Made by a program: the position numbers and the translations under genes
Assembly (NCBI RefSeq): GCF_002814235.1
Contig: NZ_PHSU01000011.1
Location: forward strand, 464,007-528,006
DNA from: Pseudomonas sp. QS1027
GTDB lineage: Bacteria > Pseudomonadota > Gammaproteobacteria > Pseudomonadales > Pseudomonadaceae
Length of the DNA: 64,000 nt
Direction of reading: 5' to 3'
The notes under the pieces: generated by a model
Database searches by the model: none
What the model saw: only the letters and a program-made list of their open reading frames with translations
Told to the model about the DNA's origin: nothing
Part shown: piece by piece, positions 42,613 through 53,216 of the stretch
How the letters are laid out: each line of letters opens with the position of its first letter
Numbering within the stretch: position 1 is the first letter of the stretch

Positions 42613-43350
42613 TCAGGCCAGCGCCAATCCCACCAACACCAACACTTCCAGCAATTCCAGCAACGCCCCCGCCGTATCGCCAGTCGTGCCGCCCAGACGC
42701 CGCATCATCAACTGCCGCAGCCAGCAGAAGCCCAGCGCCGCCAGCAACACTGCCCCGGCCCCCTTGAACCCGGCCAACGCGCCACAGAACAACGCACTCG
42801 CCAGCAACACATACCAACCGACCCGGCGCGGCAGATGATCGGCCAATGCCTGCCCCAACCCGCCAGCACGCACATAAGGGGTGGTCAGGAACAATCCGAG
42901 CAAGGCACTACGGCCGATCAGCGGCGCCAGCAGCAGCGCCACCGTCTGCTGTTGCTCGATCAACGCCAGCAAGGCACAGAATTTCAACAACAACACCAGC
43001 ACCAGCGTGACCACGGCAATCGGTCCGCTACGCGGGTCCTTCATGATCAGCAAGGTCCGCTCACGGTCGCCGAAGCCACCCAGCCAGGCATCCGCGCTAT
43101 CGGCCAGGCCATCCAGATGCAAGCCGCCGCTGAGCAGCACCCAAGCCGTCAGCAACAAGGCCCCATGGAGCAACAACGGTGCTCCCGCCAACGCCCAATC
43201 GAGGGCATACAACACGCTACCGAACAGCAACCCCACCAACGGGTAGCAAAGCAACGACCGCCCCATCTCCCGAGGTTCCGGCATGCCCGGCAGGCGAATC
43301 GGCAGGCTGCTGAGAAACTGCAAGGCGATCCAGAACGGCAAGCGATTCAC
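42613..43350 (-). CDS. cobS: Adenosylcobinamide-GDP ribazoletransferase
   Basis: A 245-residue inner-membrane enzyme (CobV in Pseudomonas nomenclature). It joins adenosylcobinamide-GDP with alpha-ribazole (phosphate), the last assembly step of cobalamin. The signature GGLHLDGLADSADAWLGGFG and the metal-binding DGLAD/DPR residues are intact. Last gene of the cob operon; its ATG overlaps the stop of the phosphatase gene by 4 bp. Confidence 0.95.
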   Translation of the reverse strand: MNRLPFWIALQFLSSLPIRLPGMPEPREMGRSLLCYPLVGLLFGSVLYALDWALAGAPLLLHGALLLTAWVLLSGGLHLDGLADSADAWLGGFGDRERTLLIMKDPRSGPIAVVTLVLVLLLKFCALLALIEQQQTVALLLAPLIGRSALLGLFLTTPYVRAGGLGQALADHLPRRVGWYVLLASALFCGALAGFKGAGAVLLAALGFCWLRQLMMRRLGGTTGDTAGALLELLEVLVLVGLALA

Positions 43351-43922
43351 CGCGCCTCCCCCAGCCCGCCGTCAGCCGCTACCTGCAAGGTGAACAAGGC
43401 GCCATGGGCCACCTCGATCTGCAACAGTTGCTCACGAGGCAAGCCACGGGCCTGGGCCAGCAACACCTTCATCACCCCGCCATGACTGATCAACAGCACA
43501 CGCTGGCCGGCATAGCGCTGCTGCAAGCGCGACACCGCCGCCAGCACCCGCCCGGCGAACTGCTCCACCGGCTCACCGTCAGGCGGTGTGAAACCATAGG
43601 GATCGGACCAGAACCGGCCCAGATCGTCGGCGTCCGTCTCCATCAACGCCGCCGCGCTCTGCCCTTCCCAGGCACCGAAATGTAACTCCCGCAGGTCGCG
43701 TTCGATCTCCACCGGCAGACCCAGGCTCGCGCCCAGCTCTTCGGCAAAACGCGCGCAACGCTGCAAGGGCGAACTGATCAAGCGATCCCAGGGCCCTTGC
43801 TGCGCCACGCCGGCCCGCATCTGTTCCCAGCCCTTGAGCGTCAAGGCATCGTCCAGGCTGCCGCGCAAGCCGCCACCCCGTTCGGTCTCACCATGACGCA
43901 GCAGGTCCAGGCGCAAACTCAT
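43347..43922 (-). CDS. cobC: Alpha-ribazole phosphatase (histidine phosphatase family)
   Basis: A 191-residue protein with the RHG catalytic motif ([15 protein letters not shown]) and second histidine in [13 protein letters not shown]. It removes the 5'-phosphate of alpha-ribazole or adenosylcobalamin phosphate. ATG 43922 (MSLRLDLL) overlaps the cobT stop. The name cobC here follows Salmonella; the PLP enzyme at 46956 is also called cobC in the P. denitrificans scheme. Confidence 0.93.
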   Translation of the reverse strand: MSLRLDLLRHGETERGGGLRGSLDDALTLKGWEQMRAGVAQQGPWDRLISSPLQRCARFAEELGASLGLPVEIERDLRELHFGAWEGQSAAALMETDADDLGRFWSDPYGFTPPDGEPVEQFAGRVLAAVSRLQQRYAGQRVLLISHGGVMKVLLAQARGLPREQLLQIEVAHGALFTLQVAADGGLGEAR

Positions 43923-44974
43923 GCCGGACGATCCGCTACGGCCGCCTCGGCAAAGGTCGCCATCTGCCCGTGCAGGTCGCAGGCCAGGCGTACCAATGGC
44001 ACCGCCAACGCCGCGCCGCTGCCTTCGCCCAGGCGCAGGCCCAGATCGAGCAACGGTTCGGCCAACAGGCTCTCCAGAACATGCCGATGCCCGCGCTCGG
44101 CGCCACGGTGAGCGAAGATCAGCCACTGCCGGCACTCGGGATTCAAGCGCACCGCGACCATGGCCGCGACGGTGCAGATAAAGCCATCGACCAGCGCCGC
44201 CACACCTTCCTGGGCGCAAGCCACATAGGCTCCGGCCAGCGCCGCGATCTCGAAACCGCCCAGGCGGAACAACGCCTGCAACGGATCGTCGGTGTGTTCG
44301 GCATGCAGCGCCAACGCCCGCTCGATCACCTGCGCCTTGTGGCTGACGCCGGCAGGATCGAGCCCGGTGCCGGGACCGGCCAACAGTGCCGCCGGACACT
44401 TCAACAAGGCACAGGCCACCGCACTGGCCGAAGCCGTGTTGCCGATGCCCATTTCGCCGCCGATAAACAACTCGCTGCCCGCCGCCACCGCACGTCGTAC
44501 GCTGTCACGTCCGGCTTCCAGCGCCAGGCGACCCTGGGCTTCGGTCATGGCCGGGCCTTGAGCGAAGTTGGCAGTACCGGCACCGATCTGCAGATGACGC
44601 ACGCCCGGCAGGTTGAGCATCGGCGTCACGGTACCGAGGTCATTGATATCCAGCTGCGCGCCCAGCTGCCGCGCCAGCACGCTGATCGCCGCACCGCCGC
44701 CGACAAAGTTGGCGAGCATCTGCCCGGTCACTTCCTGCGGATAAGCCGACACCCCTTCGGCCACCACGCCATGGTCGCCGGCAAAAATCGCGATCCACAG
44801 CGTATCGACCCGGGGCTTGAGCCGGCCCTGCAAACCCGCCAGTTGCACCGCGACCTGCTCCAGTTGGCCCAAGGACCCGGCAGGTTTGGTCAGTTGCTGC
44901 TGACGCTCGAATGCCGCGTCTTGCGCCGGCAGATCAATCGCCTTGCATGGGTTCAGCCACCACGATTCACTCAT
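43919..44974 (-). CDS. cobT: Nicotinate-nucleotide:DMB phosphoribosyltransferase
   Basis: A 351-residue enzyme (CobU in Pseudomonas nomenclature). It makes alpha-ribazole-5'-phosphate from NaMN and dimethylbenzimidazole, the product of BluB in the same operon. Conserved strings: [49 protein letters not shown] and [12 protein letters not shown], with the catalytic glutamate near the C-terminus in [10 protein letters not shown]. Overlaps both neighbours by 4 bp. Confidence 0.96.
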   Translation of the reverse strand: MSESWWLNPCKAIDLPAQDAAFERQQQLTKPAGSLGQLEQVAVQLAGLQGRLKPRVDTLWIAIFAGDHGVVAEGVSAYPQEVTGQMLANFVGGGAAISVLARQLGAQLDINDLGTVTPMLNLPGVRHLQIGAGTANFAQGPAMTEAQGRLALEAGRDSVRRAVAAGSELFIGGEMGIGNTASASAVACALLKCPAALLAGPGTGLDPAGVSHKAQVIERALALHAEHTDDPLQALFRLGGFEIAALAGAYVACAQEGVAALVDGFICTVAAMVAVRLNPECRQWLIFAHRGAERGHRHVLESLLAEPLLDLGLRLGEGSGAALAVPLVRLACDLHGQMATFAEAAVADRPA

Positions 44975-45492
44975 AACGCAGTTCCTTTCAAAGTCAGGGG
45001 CAAACCGGCGACTGTCAGCACCACACGCTGACAACGCTCGGCCAGAGCTTGATGCAGCCAACCGGCTTCATCGACATAACGGCGAGTCAATTCGCCCAGC
45101 GGGACGATACCCAGACCGGTTTCGTTGCTGACAAAAATAATCTCTCCCGGCAACTGCGCCAGGCTTTGCAACAGGGCTTCACGCTCGATGTTCAAACGCT
45201 CGGCATCGTCCAGCATCAACAGATTGGTCAACCACAGGGTGAGGCAATCCACCAGCAGACAGGTGTCCGCCGCCGCGTTCTCACCCAGGACCCGGGCAAG
45301 TTCCAGCGGTTCTTCGATCAACTGCCAATGGGCCGGACGACGCTGGCGATGCAGTGCGACCCGCTCGTTCAACTCACCGTCCAGCGGCTGGCTGGTGGCG
45401 ATATAGGTCACCGGCAGCGTACTTTCCGCCGCCAGGCGTTCAGCCAGGCGACTCTTGCCGGAGCGGGCACCACCGAGGATCAGTTGCAGCAT
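44971..45492 (-). CDS. cobU: Adenosylcobinamide kinase / GTP guanylyltransferase
   Basis: A 173-residue bifunctional enzyme (CobP). Walker A is GGARSGKS at residues 7-14; [12 protein letters not shown] and [12 protein letters not shown] complete the fold. It phosphorylates adenosylcobinamide and then adds GMP to give AdoCbi-GDP for CobS. Coupled to cobT by 4 bp; 12 nt downstream of cobQ. Confidence 0.96.
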   Translation of the reverse strand: MLQLILGGARSGKSRLAERLAAESTLPVTYIATSQPLDGELNERVALHRQRRPAHWQLIEEPLELARVLGENAAADTCLLVDCLTLWLTNLLMLDDAERLNIEREALLQSLAQLPGEIIFVSNETGLGIVPLGELTRRYVDEAGWLHQALAERCQRVVLTVAGLPLTLKGTAL

Positions 45493-45504
45493 GGTAGGAC
45501 GCCC

Positions 45505-46959
45505 TTATTCAAGACCACAAAGCTGACGCAAGCGATCGGTATCCAGATGTTTTTCCACCAGGTCGGCCAGGCGTTCGATGTCGCGCTCGCGCAGGGCGTG
45601 ATAGTCCACCTCCTGCACCTGTGCCAGACCGGCCCAACGCAGCAGTGCAGTGCACGCCCGGGGCGACTCGAACAAACCGTGCAGGTAAGTTCCGAGCACC
45701 TGGCCATCAGCGCTTTGGGCGCCGTCGCAACGACCATCGTCCAGGTGCACGGCCGGCTGCTCCAGCGCCGCACCGACGGTGACCCCGGCATGGATCTCAT
45801 AACCGCTGACTTCTGCGTCTTCCAACGCCAGACGGCCACGCACATTGCGCAGTTGTTTTTCCTGCTCGAGTTCGGTGCTCAGGGACAGCAGGCCGAATCC
45901 GGCGCTGGAGCCCGGCGCCCCCTCCAACCCGAGCGGATCATGGACCTGCTCACCGAGCATCTGCAGACCGCCGCAGATCCCCAGCACCTTGCCGCCATAA
46001 CGCAGGTGACGGTTGATCGCCATGTCCCAGCCTTGCTCGCGCAGATAAGCCAGATCGCTACGCACGCTCTTCGAGCCCGGCAGGATGATCAGGTCCGAGG
46101 CCGGGATGGCCTGGCCGGGACCGATAAATTGCAGGTCGACCTGCGGGTGCAGGCGCAACGGATCGAAATCGGTATGGTTGCTGATGCGGGGCAGCACCGG
46201 CACCACCACCTTCAGTACCTGGTCGGCCTTGTCGGTCTGGCGCTGGTCGAGGCCGTCCTCGGCCTCCAGGTGCAGGTCCAGCACATAGGGCAGCACACCG
46301 ATCACCGGCTTGCCGGTACGCTGCTCCAGCCAATCCAGCCCGGGCTGCAACAGCGCGAGATCGCCGCGAAAACGGTTGATGATAAAGCCCTTGACCCGCG
46401 CCTGCTCGCTGGGCGACAGCAGTTCGAGGGTGCCCACCAGATGGGCGAACACCCCGCCGCGATTGATATCGGCAATCAGCAGCACCGGGCAGTCCACCGC
46501 CTCGGCGAAACCCATGTTGGCGATATCCCCGGCACGCAGATTGATCTCCGCCGGCGAGCCCGCGCCTTCGACCATCACCACCGGATAGGCGGCGCTCAGA
46601 CGCTGGTGCGAGGCCAGCACCGCCTGCATGGCGATGGCTTTATAGTCGTGATAGGCCACGGCGTTCATGCTGGTCACGGCACGACCGTGGATAATCACCT
46701 GGGCACCGGTGTCGCTGTTGGGCTTGAGCAATACCGGGTTCATATCGGTATGAGGCTCAAGGCCAGCCGCCTGGGCCTGGACCGCCTGGGCCCGGCCGAT
46801 CTCGCCACCGTCGGCGGTCACGGCGCTGTTGAGCGCCATGTTCTGCGGTTTGAACGGCACCACGCGTACGCCCTGGCGGGTCAGCCAGCGGCACAATGCG
46901 GTCACCAGGGTACTTTTGCCGGCATCGGAGGTGGTGCCTTGCACCATCAGGGTAGTCAT
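45505..46959 (-). CDS. cobQ: Cobyric acid synthase
   Basis: A 484-residue glutamine-dependent amidotransferase that amidates the b, d, e and g side chains of adenosylcobyrinic acid a,c-diamide. The N-terminal ATPase ([31 protein letters not shown]) is followed by a GATase1 domain with the nucleophile cysteine in [11 protein letters not shown] and histidine in [12 protein letters not shown] 46959 ([11 protein letters not shown]) overlaps the upstream gene by 4 bp. Confidence 0.96.
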   Translation of the reverse strand: MTTLMVQGTTSDAGKSTLVTALCRWLTRQGVRVVPFKPQNMALNSAVTADGGEIGRAQAVQAQAAGLEPHTDMNPVLLKPNSDTGAQVIIHGRAVTSMNAVAYHDYKAIAMQAVLASHQRLSAAYPVVMVEGAGSPAEINLRAGDIANMGFAEAVDCPVLLIADINRGGVFAHLVGTLELLSPSEQARVKGFIINRFRGDLALLQPGLDWLEQRTGKPVIGVLPYVLDLHLEAEDGLDQRQTDKADQVLKVVVPVLPRISNHTDFDPLRLHPQVDLQFIGPGQAIPASDLIILPGSKSVRSDLAYLREQGWDMAINRHLRYGGKVLGICGGLQMLGEQVHDPLGLEGAPGSSAGFGLLSLSTELEQEKQLRNVRGRLALEDAEVSGYEIHAGVTVGAALEQPAVHLDDGRCDGAQSADGQVLGTYLHGLFESPRACTALLRWAGLAQVQEVDYHALRERDIERLADLVEKHLDTDRLRQLCGLE

Positions 46960-47948
46960 GCCGGCTCCCCGGCAAAGGCCAGCAACGCCTGCTCCAGGCG
47001 CAGCCAATCCGCTTCATCCGCCGGCAGGCCGAAACGCAGGCTGCTGTTCTGGGTGAACAGGCGCAGCAGAATGCCCCGGCGTGCCATGAACTCATACAGA
47101 GCCTCGGCCCGCGCCGTCACCAACCACTGGAACAGCGCGCAACCGCCCTGGGGCGTCAGGCCGAAACGCGTCAACAACTCCACCAGACGCTGACTGGCCT
47201 GTTCGCTGCGCACACGCTGGCGTTCATGGCCGGCGGTATCGGCGAGGCAGACCTGCCCCAGCACCCGCGTCGGCCCGCTGACCGCCCAGGGCCCGACCTG
47301 TTCGGCGAGCAACCTGAGCAGTTGAGCCTCAGCCAGGACAAAGCCCAGGCGCACACCCGCCAGGCCGAAGAACTTGCCGAACGAGCGCAGGACAATCAAC
47401 CCGACCTGATGACTGTGGGCGGCCAGGCTGCGCTGCGGCGTGTTGTCCATGAAGGCTTCGTCCACCACCAGCCAAGCGCCGCGCTGGGCCAGGCGCGCAT
47501 GCCATTCCAGCAACCGCTCCGGGGCCAGGCTCAGGCCAGTGGGGTTGTTCGGGTTGACCACCACCAGCACATCGAGGCTGTCGAGAAAAAAGTCGACTTC
47601 GTGCTCGAGCACTTCGCGCACGATGTAGCCGTTACGCCGCCAGGCTTCGGCGTGCTCGGCGTAACAAGGCGACAGCACCCCGACCTTGCCGGCACGACGC
47701 AGACGCGGCAGCAACTGGATCGCCGCCTGGGAACCGGGCACCGGCAACACCAGGGGCGCGCCGTAGTAGGTGCAGGCGGCCTGTTCCAGGCCGTCATCGG
47801 TTTCCGGCAGACGCGCCCAGGCACGCTCGGGGATCGGCGGGATCGGCCAGGGCCAGGGCGCCAGGCCACTGGACAGGTCCAGCCAATCGGACTCGGCAAT
47901 GCCGTAGTGCTCCACCGCCTTGCGCAAGCGCCCGCCGTGCTCAAGCAT
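46956..47948 (-). CDS. cobC: Threonine-phosphate decarboxylase / aminotransferase-fold cobalamin enzyme
   Basis: A 330-residue PLP enzyme (CobD in Salmonella, CobC in Pseudomonas). The PLP lysine lies in [36 protein letters not shown] and DEAFMDNT are typical fold-type-I elements. It supplies (R)-1-amino-2-propanol phosphate for attachment by the CbiB/CobD protein encoded just upstream. Overlaps cobD by 8 bp (47941-47948) and cobQ by 4 bp. Confidence 0.93.
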   Translation of the reverse strand: MLEHGGRLRKAVEHYGIAESDWLDLSSGLAPWPWPIPPIPERAWARLPETDDGLEQAACTYYGAPLVLPVPGSQAAIQLLPRLRRAGKVGVLSPCYAEHAEAWRRNGYIVREVLEHEVDFFLDSLDVLVVVNPNNPTGLSLAPERLLEWHARLAQRGAWLVVDEAFMDNTPQRSLAAHSHQVGLIVLRSFGKFFGLAGVRLGFVLAEAQLLRLLAEQVGPWAVSGPTRVLGQVCLADTAGHERQRVRSEQASQRLVELLTRFGLTPQGGCALFQWLVTARAEALYEFMARRGILLRLFTQNSSLRFGLPADEADWLRLEQALLAFAGEPA

Positions 47949-48849
47949 AGATCTCAGCTCCCAGACAGAGAATCAGCAACCACAACCACACACCCCGTTG
48001 CACCAACTGCCAGCCGCGGTCGATGGAATCGGCGGTCGCCGGCTCCCCTTCGCCCAACTGCGGACGCTGATGCAATTCACCGTGATAAATCGCCGCCCCG
48101 CCCAACTCGACCCCCAGCGCACCCGCGCCCGCCGCCATCACTGGCCCGGCGTTCGGGCTGTCCCAGGTCGGTCCCTGGCGGCGCCAACATTGCAGCGCCA
48201 GCCCGGTCTTGCCGAGCAAGGCGTAGGTCAGGGCCACCAAGCGTGCGGGAATATAGTTCAAGACATCGTCGATCCGCGCCGCCGCCCAGCCAAAACGCTC
48301 GAAGCGTTCGTTGCGATAGCCCCACATGGCGTCGAGGGTATTGCTCAGGCGATAGAGCACCACGCCAGGCGCACCGGCCACGACAAACCAGAACAGCGCG
48401 GCAAACACCGCATCGCTGCCGTTTTCCAGGACCGATTCGGTGGCCGCGCGGGCCACTTCGGTGTGATCGAGCTCCGTGGTCTGGCGGCTGACCAGATAGC
48501 CCACGCGCTGGCGTGCACGATCCAGGTCATCGCTGCGCAAGGCCTGGGCCACGGGGATCACGTGCTCACCGAGGCTGCGCAGGCCGAGGGCGCAATAGAG
48601 CGCAAGGATTTCGACGATCCAGCCGACATAGGGCGCCCACGACAAGGCCGTGGCCAGGAGGGTCAGCGGCAGCACCGCGAGCACCCAGGCGGTGACCCCG
48701 TGACTGCGCCAGCCACGCCCGCCGGAGTTGAAACGTTGTTCGATACGGTCCGCCAGACGGCCGAACGCCACCAGCGGATGCCAGCGTTTGGGTTCGCCCA
48801 GCAGCGCATCCAGCGCAACCCCGGCGACACTCAACAACGCCACACTCAT
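47941..48849 (-). CDS. cobD: Adenosylcobinamide-phosphate synthase
   Basis: A 302-residue membrane enzyme (CobD/CbiB) that attaches aminopropanol (phosphate) to adenosylcobyric acid. Signature strings: [55 protein letters not shown] and [22 protein letters not shown] 48849 overlaps the bluB stop by 4 bp and has GGGAG upstream. Confidence 0.95.
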   Translation of the reverse strand: MSVALLSVAGVALDALLGEPKRWHPLVAFGRLADRIEQRFNSGGRGWRSHGVTAWVLAVLPLTLLATALSWAPYVGWIVEILALYCALGLRSLGEHVIPVAQALRSDDLDRARQRVGYLVSRQTTELDHTEVARAATESVLENGSDAVFAALFWFVVAGAPGVVLYRLSNTLDAMWGYRNERFERFGWAAARIDDVLNYIPARLVALTYALLGKTGLALQCWRRQGPTWDSPNAGPVMAAGAGALGVELGGAAIYHGELHQRPQLGEGEPATADSIDRGWQLVQRGVWLWLLILCLGAEIYA

Positions 48850-49496
48850 TGACTCACTCCCCAATAATTCTCATACAACAATTCACTCAAGGGACGCGGC
48901 TGCGCCCAACCTTCCAATACCAGCATAGGGGCCGGATAAAACGCCTCGACCGGACCCAGGCACAACACCGCCAGCGGCTTGGCCCCCGCCGGCAGACCGA
49001 GCAACTGCGCCAGGGCCTGCGGCTCGAACAGCGAGACCCAGCCCATGCCCAGGCCTTCGGCGCGGGATGCCAGCCAGAGATTCTGGATGGCGCAGGACAA
49101 AGACGCCATGTCCATTTCCGGCAAGGTCCGCCGGCCGAAGATATGTCGCTCGCGATCGTCCATCAGCGCGGCGACCAGCACCTCGGCACAGTCGTTGATG
49201 CCCTCGACCTTCAACTTCATGAATTCATCGGAGCGCTCACCGAGGGCCTCGGCGGTGCGGATCCGTTCTTCTTCCACCAACTGCTGGATCTGGCCGCGCA
49301 ATGCGCGGTCGGTAATGCGAATAAAGCGCCAGGGCTGCATCAGCCCGACGCTGGGCGCCTGATGCGCCGCTTCCAGCAGGCGCGAGAGCAATTCGGGCGC
49401 CACGCTGCCACCGGAAAAATGGCGCATATCGCGGCGCTCACCGATGACACGGTAGACCGCCGCGCGTTCTTCAGGGCTAAAAGCGTTATCGGTCAT
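48846..49496 (-). CDS. bluB: 5,6-Dimethylbenzimidazole synthase
   Basis: A 216-residue flavin-destructase of the nitroreductase fold. It cleaves FMNH2 with O2 to DMB, the lower ligand of cobalamin, so synthesis here is aerobic and the organism can make its own DMB. Conserved: [49 protein letters not shown]. Four-bp overlaps with cobB upstream and cobD downstream. Confidence 0.96.
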   Translation of the reverse strand: MTDNAFSPEERAAVYRVIGERRDMRHFSGGSVAPELLSRLLEAAHQAPSVGLMQPWRFIRITDRALRGQIQQLVEEERIRTAEALGERSDEFMKLKVEGINDCAEVLVAALMDDRERHIFGRRTLPEMDMASLSCAIQNLWLASRAEGLGMGWVSLFEPQALAQLLGLPAGAKPLAVLCLGPVEAFYPAPMLVLEGWAQPRPLSELLYENYWGVSQ

Positions 49497-50851
49497 GGCC
49501 TCCGCGCGGGTAAGTCCGCGCGCTCCGAGAGTGCGCCGGCCTTGGCAAAGTGGGTATCCGGGGCCAACAGCGCGGCAATCGCCCGCGGGTTGGACGGAAA
49601 ATAGAAATGCACATAAGAGGCGGTCATCCGCCCCTGGCGATACACCGCCTCGGCGCCGCGCCCGCCGTTGGGGCTCAGGCCCCGGGCAATCGGCTCAAGC
49701 ACCGTGGTGGTCAACGAATGGTGATAGGTGTGACCGCGCAACAGCCCTTCGGGCAAGGTCACCGCCTGCAAGGCCAGGGCTGCCAGGCGCTTCTGCATCG
49801 TCGCCTCACCTGCCAGCAAGCCGAGCAACTCGGCGCGCTGGCCTTCGACATCGGTCAGCGCATCGAGCAGATAGAGCATCCCGCCACATTCGGCGAGCAA
49901 GGGTTTGCCGGCCTGATGGTGGGCGCGGATCGCCTCCAGCATCGGGGAGTTCTGCGCCAGGGCCAGGTGATGCAGCTCCGGATAACCACCGGGCAGGTAA
50001 AGGCTGTCCGCCTCGGGCAAGACCTGATCGTGGATCGGCGAGAAAAACCGCAACTCGGCGCCCATCGCCCGCAGCAGGTCCAGGTTGGCGCCATAGATGA
50101 AGGCAAAGGCCTCGTCATGGGCGACGGCGATGCGCACGCCAGCCAGCAGCGGCTCGGCGGCTACCGGCTCGGGCGCCTCAAAGGCCACCGGCGGCGGCAA
50201 CGCCACCTCGCAACTGCCGGCCAGGGCCTCGGCGGCCGCGTCCAGGCGCTTGTCCAGGTCATTCAATTCACTGGCCTGCACCAGGCCGAGATGACGGCTC
50301 GGCAGCTCGATCCCGGTTTCCCGGGAGAGCGCGCCGTACCAGCGCAGGCCTTCGGTCAGGCTGCCTTCGAGCAATTGCGCGTGCCGCAGGGTGCCGACAC
50401 GATTGGCCAGCACCCCGGCGAACGGCAGGTCCGGCTGATAACGCGCCAGCCCCAGGGCCAGGGCGCCGAAGGTCTGGGCCATGGCCGTACCGTCGATCAC
50501 CCCGAGCACCGGCACGCCAAAGTGCCGGGCCAGATCGGCACTCGACGGCGTGCCGTCAAACAACCCCATGACCCCTTCGATCAGGATCAGGTCGGCCTCG
50601 CCGGCCGCTTCCCAGAGCAGCCGGCGACTTTCCTCGGCACCAACCATCCACAAATCCAGCTGATAGACCGGCGCACCGCTGGCGCGCTCATGGATCATCG
50701 GGTCGAGAAAGTCCGGGCCGCATTTGAACACCCGGACCTTGCGCCCCTGATTGCGGTGCAGGCGCGCGAGGGCCGCCGTCACCGTGGTCTTGCCCTGGCC
50801 GGAAGCCGGCGCGGCGATCAGCACCGCCGGGCAATGACGCGTTTGCCTCAT
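49493..50851 (-). CDS. cobB: Cobyrinate a,c-diamide synthase
   Basis: A 452-residue glutamine amidotransferase (CobB/CbiA): N-terminal P-loop ATPase (AAPASGQGKTTVTAALARLH, KCGPDFLDPMIH) and C-terminal GATase1 domain with LLAECGGMLYLLDAL as the cysteine-nucleophile motif. It amidates side chains a and c of (hydrogeno)byrinic acid. Downstream of cobO with a 4-bp overlap. Confidence 0.95.
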   Translation of the reverse strand: MRQTRHCPAVLIAAPASGQGKTTVTAALARLHRNQGRKVRVFKCGPDFLDPMIHERASGAPVYQLDLWMVGAEESRRLLWEAAGEADLILIEGVMGLFDGTPSSADLARHFGVPVLGVIDGTAMAQTFGALALGLARYQPDLPFAGVLANRVGTLRHAQLLEGSLTEGLRWYGALSRETGIELPSRHLGLVQASELNDLDKRLDAAAEALAGSCEVALPPPVAFEAPEPVAAEPLLAGVRIAVAHDEAFAFIYGANLDLLRAMGAELRFFSPIHDQVLPEADSLYLPGGYPELHHLALAQNSPMLEAIRAHHQAGKPLLAECGGMLYLLDALTDVEGQRAELLGLLAGEATMQKRLAALALQAVTLPEGLLRGHTYHHSLTTTVLEPIARGLSPNGGRGAEAVYRQGRMTASYVHFYFPSNPRAIAALLAPDTHFAKAGALSERADLPARRP

Positions 50852-51459
50852 AGTTCGATGCCCTTCTGGGCCTTGATCCCGGCCTGGAACGCATGCTTGA
50901 GCAGGCCCATTTCGGTCACGGTGTCGGCCAGTTCGATCATTTCCGGCTTGGCGCCGCGTCCGGTCACCAGCACGTGCTGCATCGGTGGTCGGGCTTGCAG
51001 GTCGGTCAGGACCTGGTCGAGGTCCAGATAACCGTGCTTGAGGGCGATATTCAGCTCATCGAGCACCACCAGGCCGATGCTCGGATCACGGAGCATTTCC
51101 CGGGAGACTGCCCAGGCGGCTTCGGCGGCGGCAATATCGCGCTGGCGATCCTGGGTCTCCCAGGTAAAGCCCTCGCCCATCACATGGAAGCGCACCTGTT
51201 CGGGGAAGCGCCGGAAGAACAGCTCTTCGCCGGTGCTGTTGCGCCCCTTGATAAATTGCACCACGCCGCACTGCATGCCATGGCCCATGGCGCGGGCGAG
51301 CATGCCGAAGGCCGAGCTGCTCTTGCCCTTGCCGTTGCCGGTCAGTACCAGCAACAGGCCGCATTCGTTGGGAGCGCTGGCGATACGCTCGTCGATGACC
51401 GCCTTTTTGCGCAGCATGCGCGCCAGGTGGCGTTCGTCGCGATCGGGGGATTCGTTCAT
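50848..51459 (-). CDS. cobO: Corrinoid adenosyltransferase
   Basis: A 203-residue ATP:cob(I)alamin adenosyltransferase (CobA/CobO family) with P-loop GNGKGKSS at 41-48, VQFIKGRNSTGEE and VVLDELNIALKHGYL. It adds the 5'-deoxyadenosyl upper ligand and is the first gene of the operon, about 95 nt after the cobalamin riboswitch. ATG 51459 has GGAGAG 6 nt upstream. Confidence 0.96.
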   Translation of the reverse strand: MNESPDRDERHLARMLRKKAVIDERIASAPNECGLLLVLTGNGKGKSSSAFGMLARAMGHGMQCGVVQFIKGRNSTGEELFFRRFPEQVRFHVMGEGFTWETQDRQRDIAAAEAAWAVSREMLRDPSIGLVVLDELNIALKHGYLDLDQVLTDLQARPPMQHVLVTGRGAKPEMIELADTVTEMGLLKHAFQAGIKAQKGIEL

Positions 51460-51555
51460 GGCAGCTCTCCGTTGGGGCTGGATAAGGCAAACGGGGGGCA
51501 GGAAAAAACGCGGCCGGGGCCGTCCAGCATCGCCCGCCGTGACGCTGTGGGATGG

Positions 51556-51752
51556 ATCAGGCCGGTCTCCGGGCTCATGAGCGCGTATTCGCGGGACCGC
51601 GCGCCTTCCCATGTCGGCTGGACACAGTGGCTCAAGGCGCGGTCTTGACTCATTTACCGTTGCGGGGGCAGCGCCGGAATCACACCTGTCGAAGGGCTCA
51701 CCGGCTTCCCTGTTTCACCCTGTCGGCGGTTCGCCACAGAGCACCTGAAACA
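51556..51752 (-). promoter_or_regulatory. Cobalamin (AdoCbl) riboswitch
   Basis: On the minus strand the region from about 51752 to 51556 contains the paired elements of the cobalamin aptamer: CAGGTGC at the 5' end, the conserved GCCACTGTG element, and the B12-box core GAGCCCGGAGACCGGCCTG at the 3' end. It lies in the leader of cobO and should repress the whole cob operon when coenzyme B12 is sufficient. Confidence 0.93.
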
Positions 51753-51942
51753 ATCGGCGAAGGTTAGAGGGTTGGGGGTGGAGCGTCAAATAAAGCCGCC
51801 ACGACAAAACTCACAAGGCAACTGTCATTACCAAGGGCCAGCCCGACCCAGATCAAAAAACCGGCGCCAGAATTTGTGCTACGTTGACTAAAGTGATATC
51901 AAATAGCCACAACCCGACCAACAATAAATAAAGGGTAGTCCC
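51753..51942. other. Divergent promoter region, cob operon and 51943 gene
   Basis: A 190-nt intergenic region holding the presumed cob promoter (minus strand) and that of the gene at 51943. An AT-rich tract occurs at 51890-51930. No ORF supported. Confidence 0.4.
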
Positions 51943-52521
51943 ATGCAAGGCCTGATCATCAGCAATCCGAAACTGGAATTCCTGCGTCCCGCCCTGGAAC
52001 GCTGGCCCGAATGCATCGATCGCTACAACCAGCTCCTCGGTGACGGGCAGGCGCCCTACTGGTTCAACGAGCGGGCCAACCTGGGGCTGCTGTCGGTCGC
52101 TGCCTGGGCCGCGGAAATGGTCACCCTGGAGCACTTCCCGACCAAGAAGCAGATCGAAGACGGTGACCGCAGCGGACGCTGCGACCTGCAGATCTCGACC
52201 GCGCAGGAGTCGGTCTATATCCAGGCCACGCAGCGCTGGCCCAAGGTCAGCAACCTGAACCCGATGCCGGCCCTGCTGGATGTGGCGAGCGATGCCAAAA
52301 AGATCAGCCATCCGCACCACCTGAAACTCGGCTGCCTGTTCGTCTCGCCGTTCAAGCCGCAGCAGAGCGCCAGCCCGGAAGACTTGCAGGACATGGTCGA
52401 TGACCTGCAAAAAGCCAACAGCTGCGCCGTCGCCTGGTACTTTCCCTACGCTTATCGCAAATTGCACAACGAAGCCGGCCAGTACCATCCCGGCATCGCC
52501 CTGCTGTTCAAGGAGGCCTGA
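51943..52521 (+). CDS. Hypothetical protein, 192 residues
   Basis: MQGLIISNPKLEFLRPALER, with SGRCDLQISTAQESVYIQAT and SSCAVAWYFPYAYRK-like C-terminal strings (exact: NSCAVAWYFPYAYRKLHNEA). Mixed alpha/beta, soluble, no signal peptide. AAGGG precedes the ATG by about 9 nt. Not recognised. It stands alone, convergent with the methyltransferase gene. The GRCDLQI segment, rich in acidic and basic residues, superficially recalls restriction-like folds, but this is too weak to name a function. Confidence 0.7.
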   Translation: MQGLIISNPKLEFLRPALERWPECIDRYNQLLGDGQAPYWFNERANLGLLSVAAWAAEMVTLEHFPTKKQIEDGDRSGRCDLQISTAQESVYIQATQRWPKVSNLNPMPALLDVASDAKKISHPHHLKLGCLFVSPFKPQQSASPEDLQDMVDDLQKANSCAVAWYFPYAYRKLHNEAGQYHPGIALLFKEA

Positions 52522-52529
52522 GCGAACGC

Positions 52530-53192
52530 CTAGACCTTGCGGCACAGTGTCAGGCCATCGCCCAACGGCAACAGCGACAGATCCACCCGCGCGTCATCCT
52601 TCAAGGCCCGGTTCAGCGCCTGGATGGCCCGGGTGTCGGCGCTTTGCCCATTCACTTCCAGCACCCGCCCACTCCACAGCGTGTTATCGAAAATCGCCAG
52701 GCCACCCGTGCGTAACAAGCGCAAGGCACTCTCCAGGTACGCCGGGTAATTGGCCTTGTCGGCATCGATGAAGATCAGGTCGAACTGCCCGCCCTGCCCT
52801 TGCTGCTCCAGCTGCGCCAGGGTCTCCAGCGCCGGCGCCAGGCGCAACTCGATGCGTTCGGCCAGGCCCGCCTCCCGCCAGTAGCGCAGTGCGGTGGCGT
52901 TGTAGTCCCCGGGAATATCGCAGCACAGCAGGCTACCGCCCTCCGGCAAGGCCGAGGCCATGCACAAGGCGCTGTAACCGGTGAAGGTGCCGACTTCGAG
53001 CAATCGCCGGGCGCCGGTCAGCTTGACCAGCAGCGCGAGGAACTGCCCCTGCTCAGGCGCCACCTGCCAACGCGCCATGGGCAGCGCCTGGGTTTCCTCA
53101 CGCAGCCGCTTGAGCAACAGCGTTTCGCGCAGGGAAACGTCCAGCAGATAGCCGTAGAGGGCATCGTCCAGCTTGAGGGTGCGAGCGGTCAT
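52530..53192 (-). CDS. O-methyltransferase, class I SAM-dependent
   Basis: A 220-residue protein of the catechol/caffeoyl-CoA O-methyltransferase type: LLEVGTFTGYSALCMASALP (SAM motif I), CDIPGDYNATALRYWREAGL and LIFIDADKANYPAYLES (metal/SAM Asp residues), and DNTLWSGRV. It needs a divalent metal ion and methylates a catechol-like acceptor, identity unknown. Monocistronic, about 25 nt downstream of the NlpC/P60 gene in the same direction. Confidence 0.9.
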   Translation of the reverse strand: MTARTLKLDDALYGYLLDVSLRETLLLKRLREETQALPMARWQVAPEQGQFLALLVKLTGARRLLEVGTFTGYSALCMASALPEGGSLLCCDIPGDYNATALRYWREAGLAERIELRLAPALETLAQLEQQGQGGQFDLIFIDADKANYPAYLESALRLLRTGGLAIFDNTLWSGRVLEVNGQSADTRAIQALNRALKDDARVDLSLLPLGDGLTLCRKV

Positions 53193-53216
53193 GACAACCT
53201 CGCGGCAACGCGGTGA

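Noticed and set aside
45049..47193. 714-codon forward frame across cobU-cobQ-cobC
   Set aside because: A shadow of three clear cob genes on the opposite strand.
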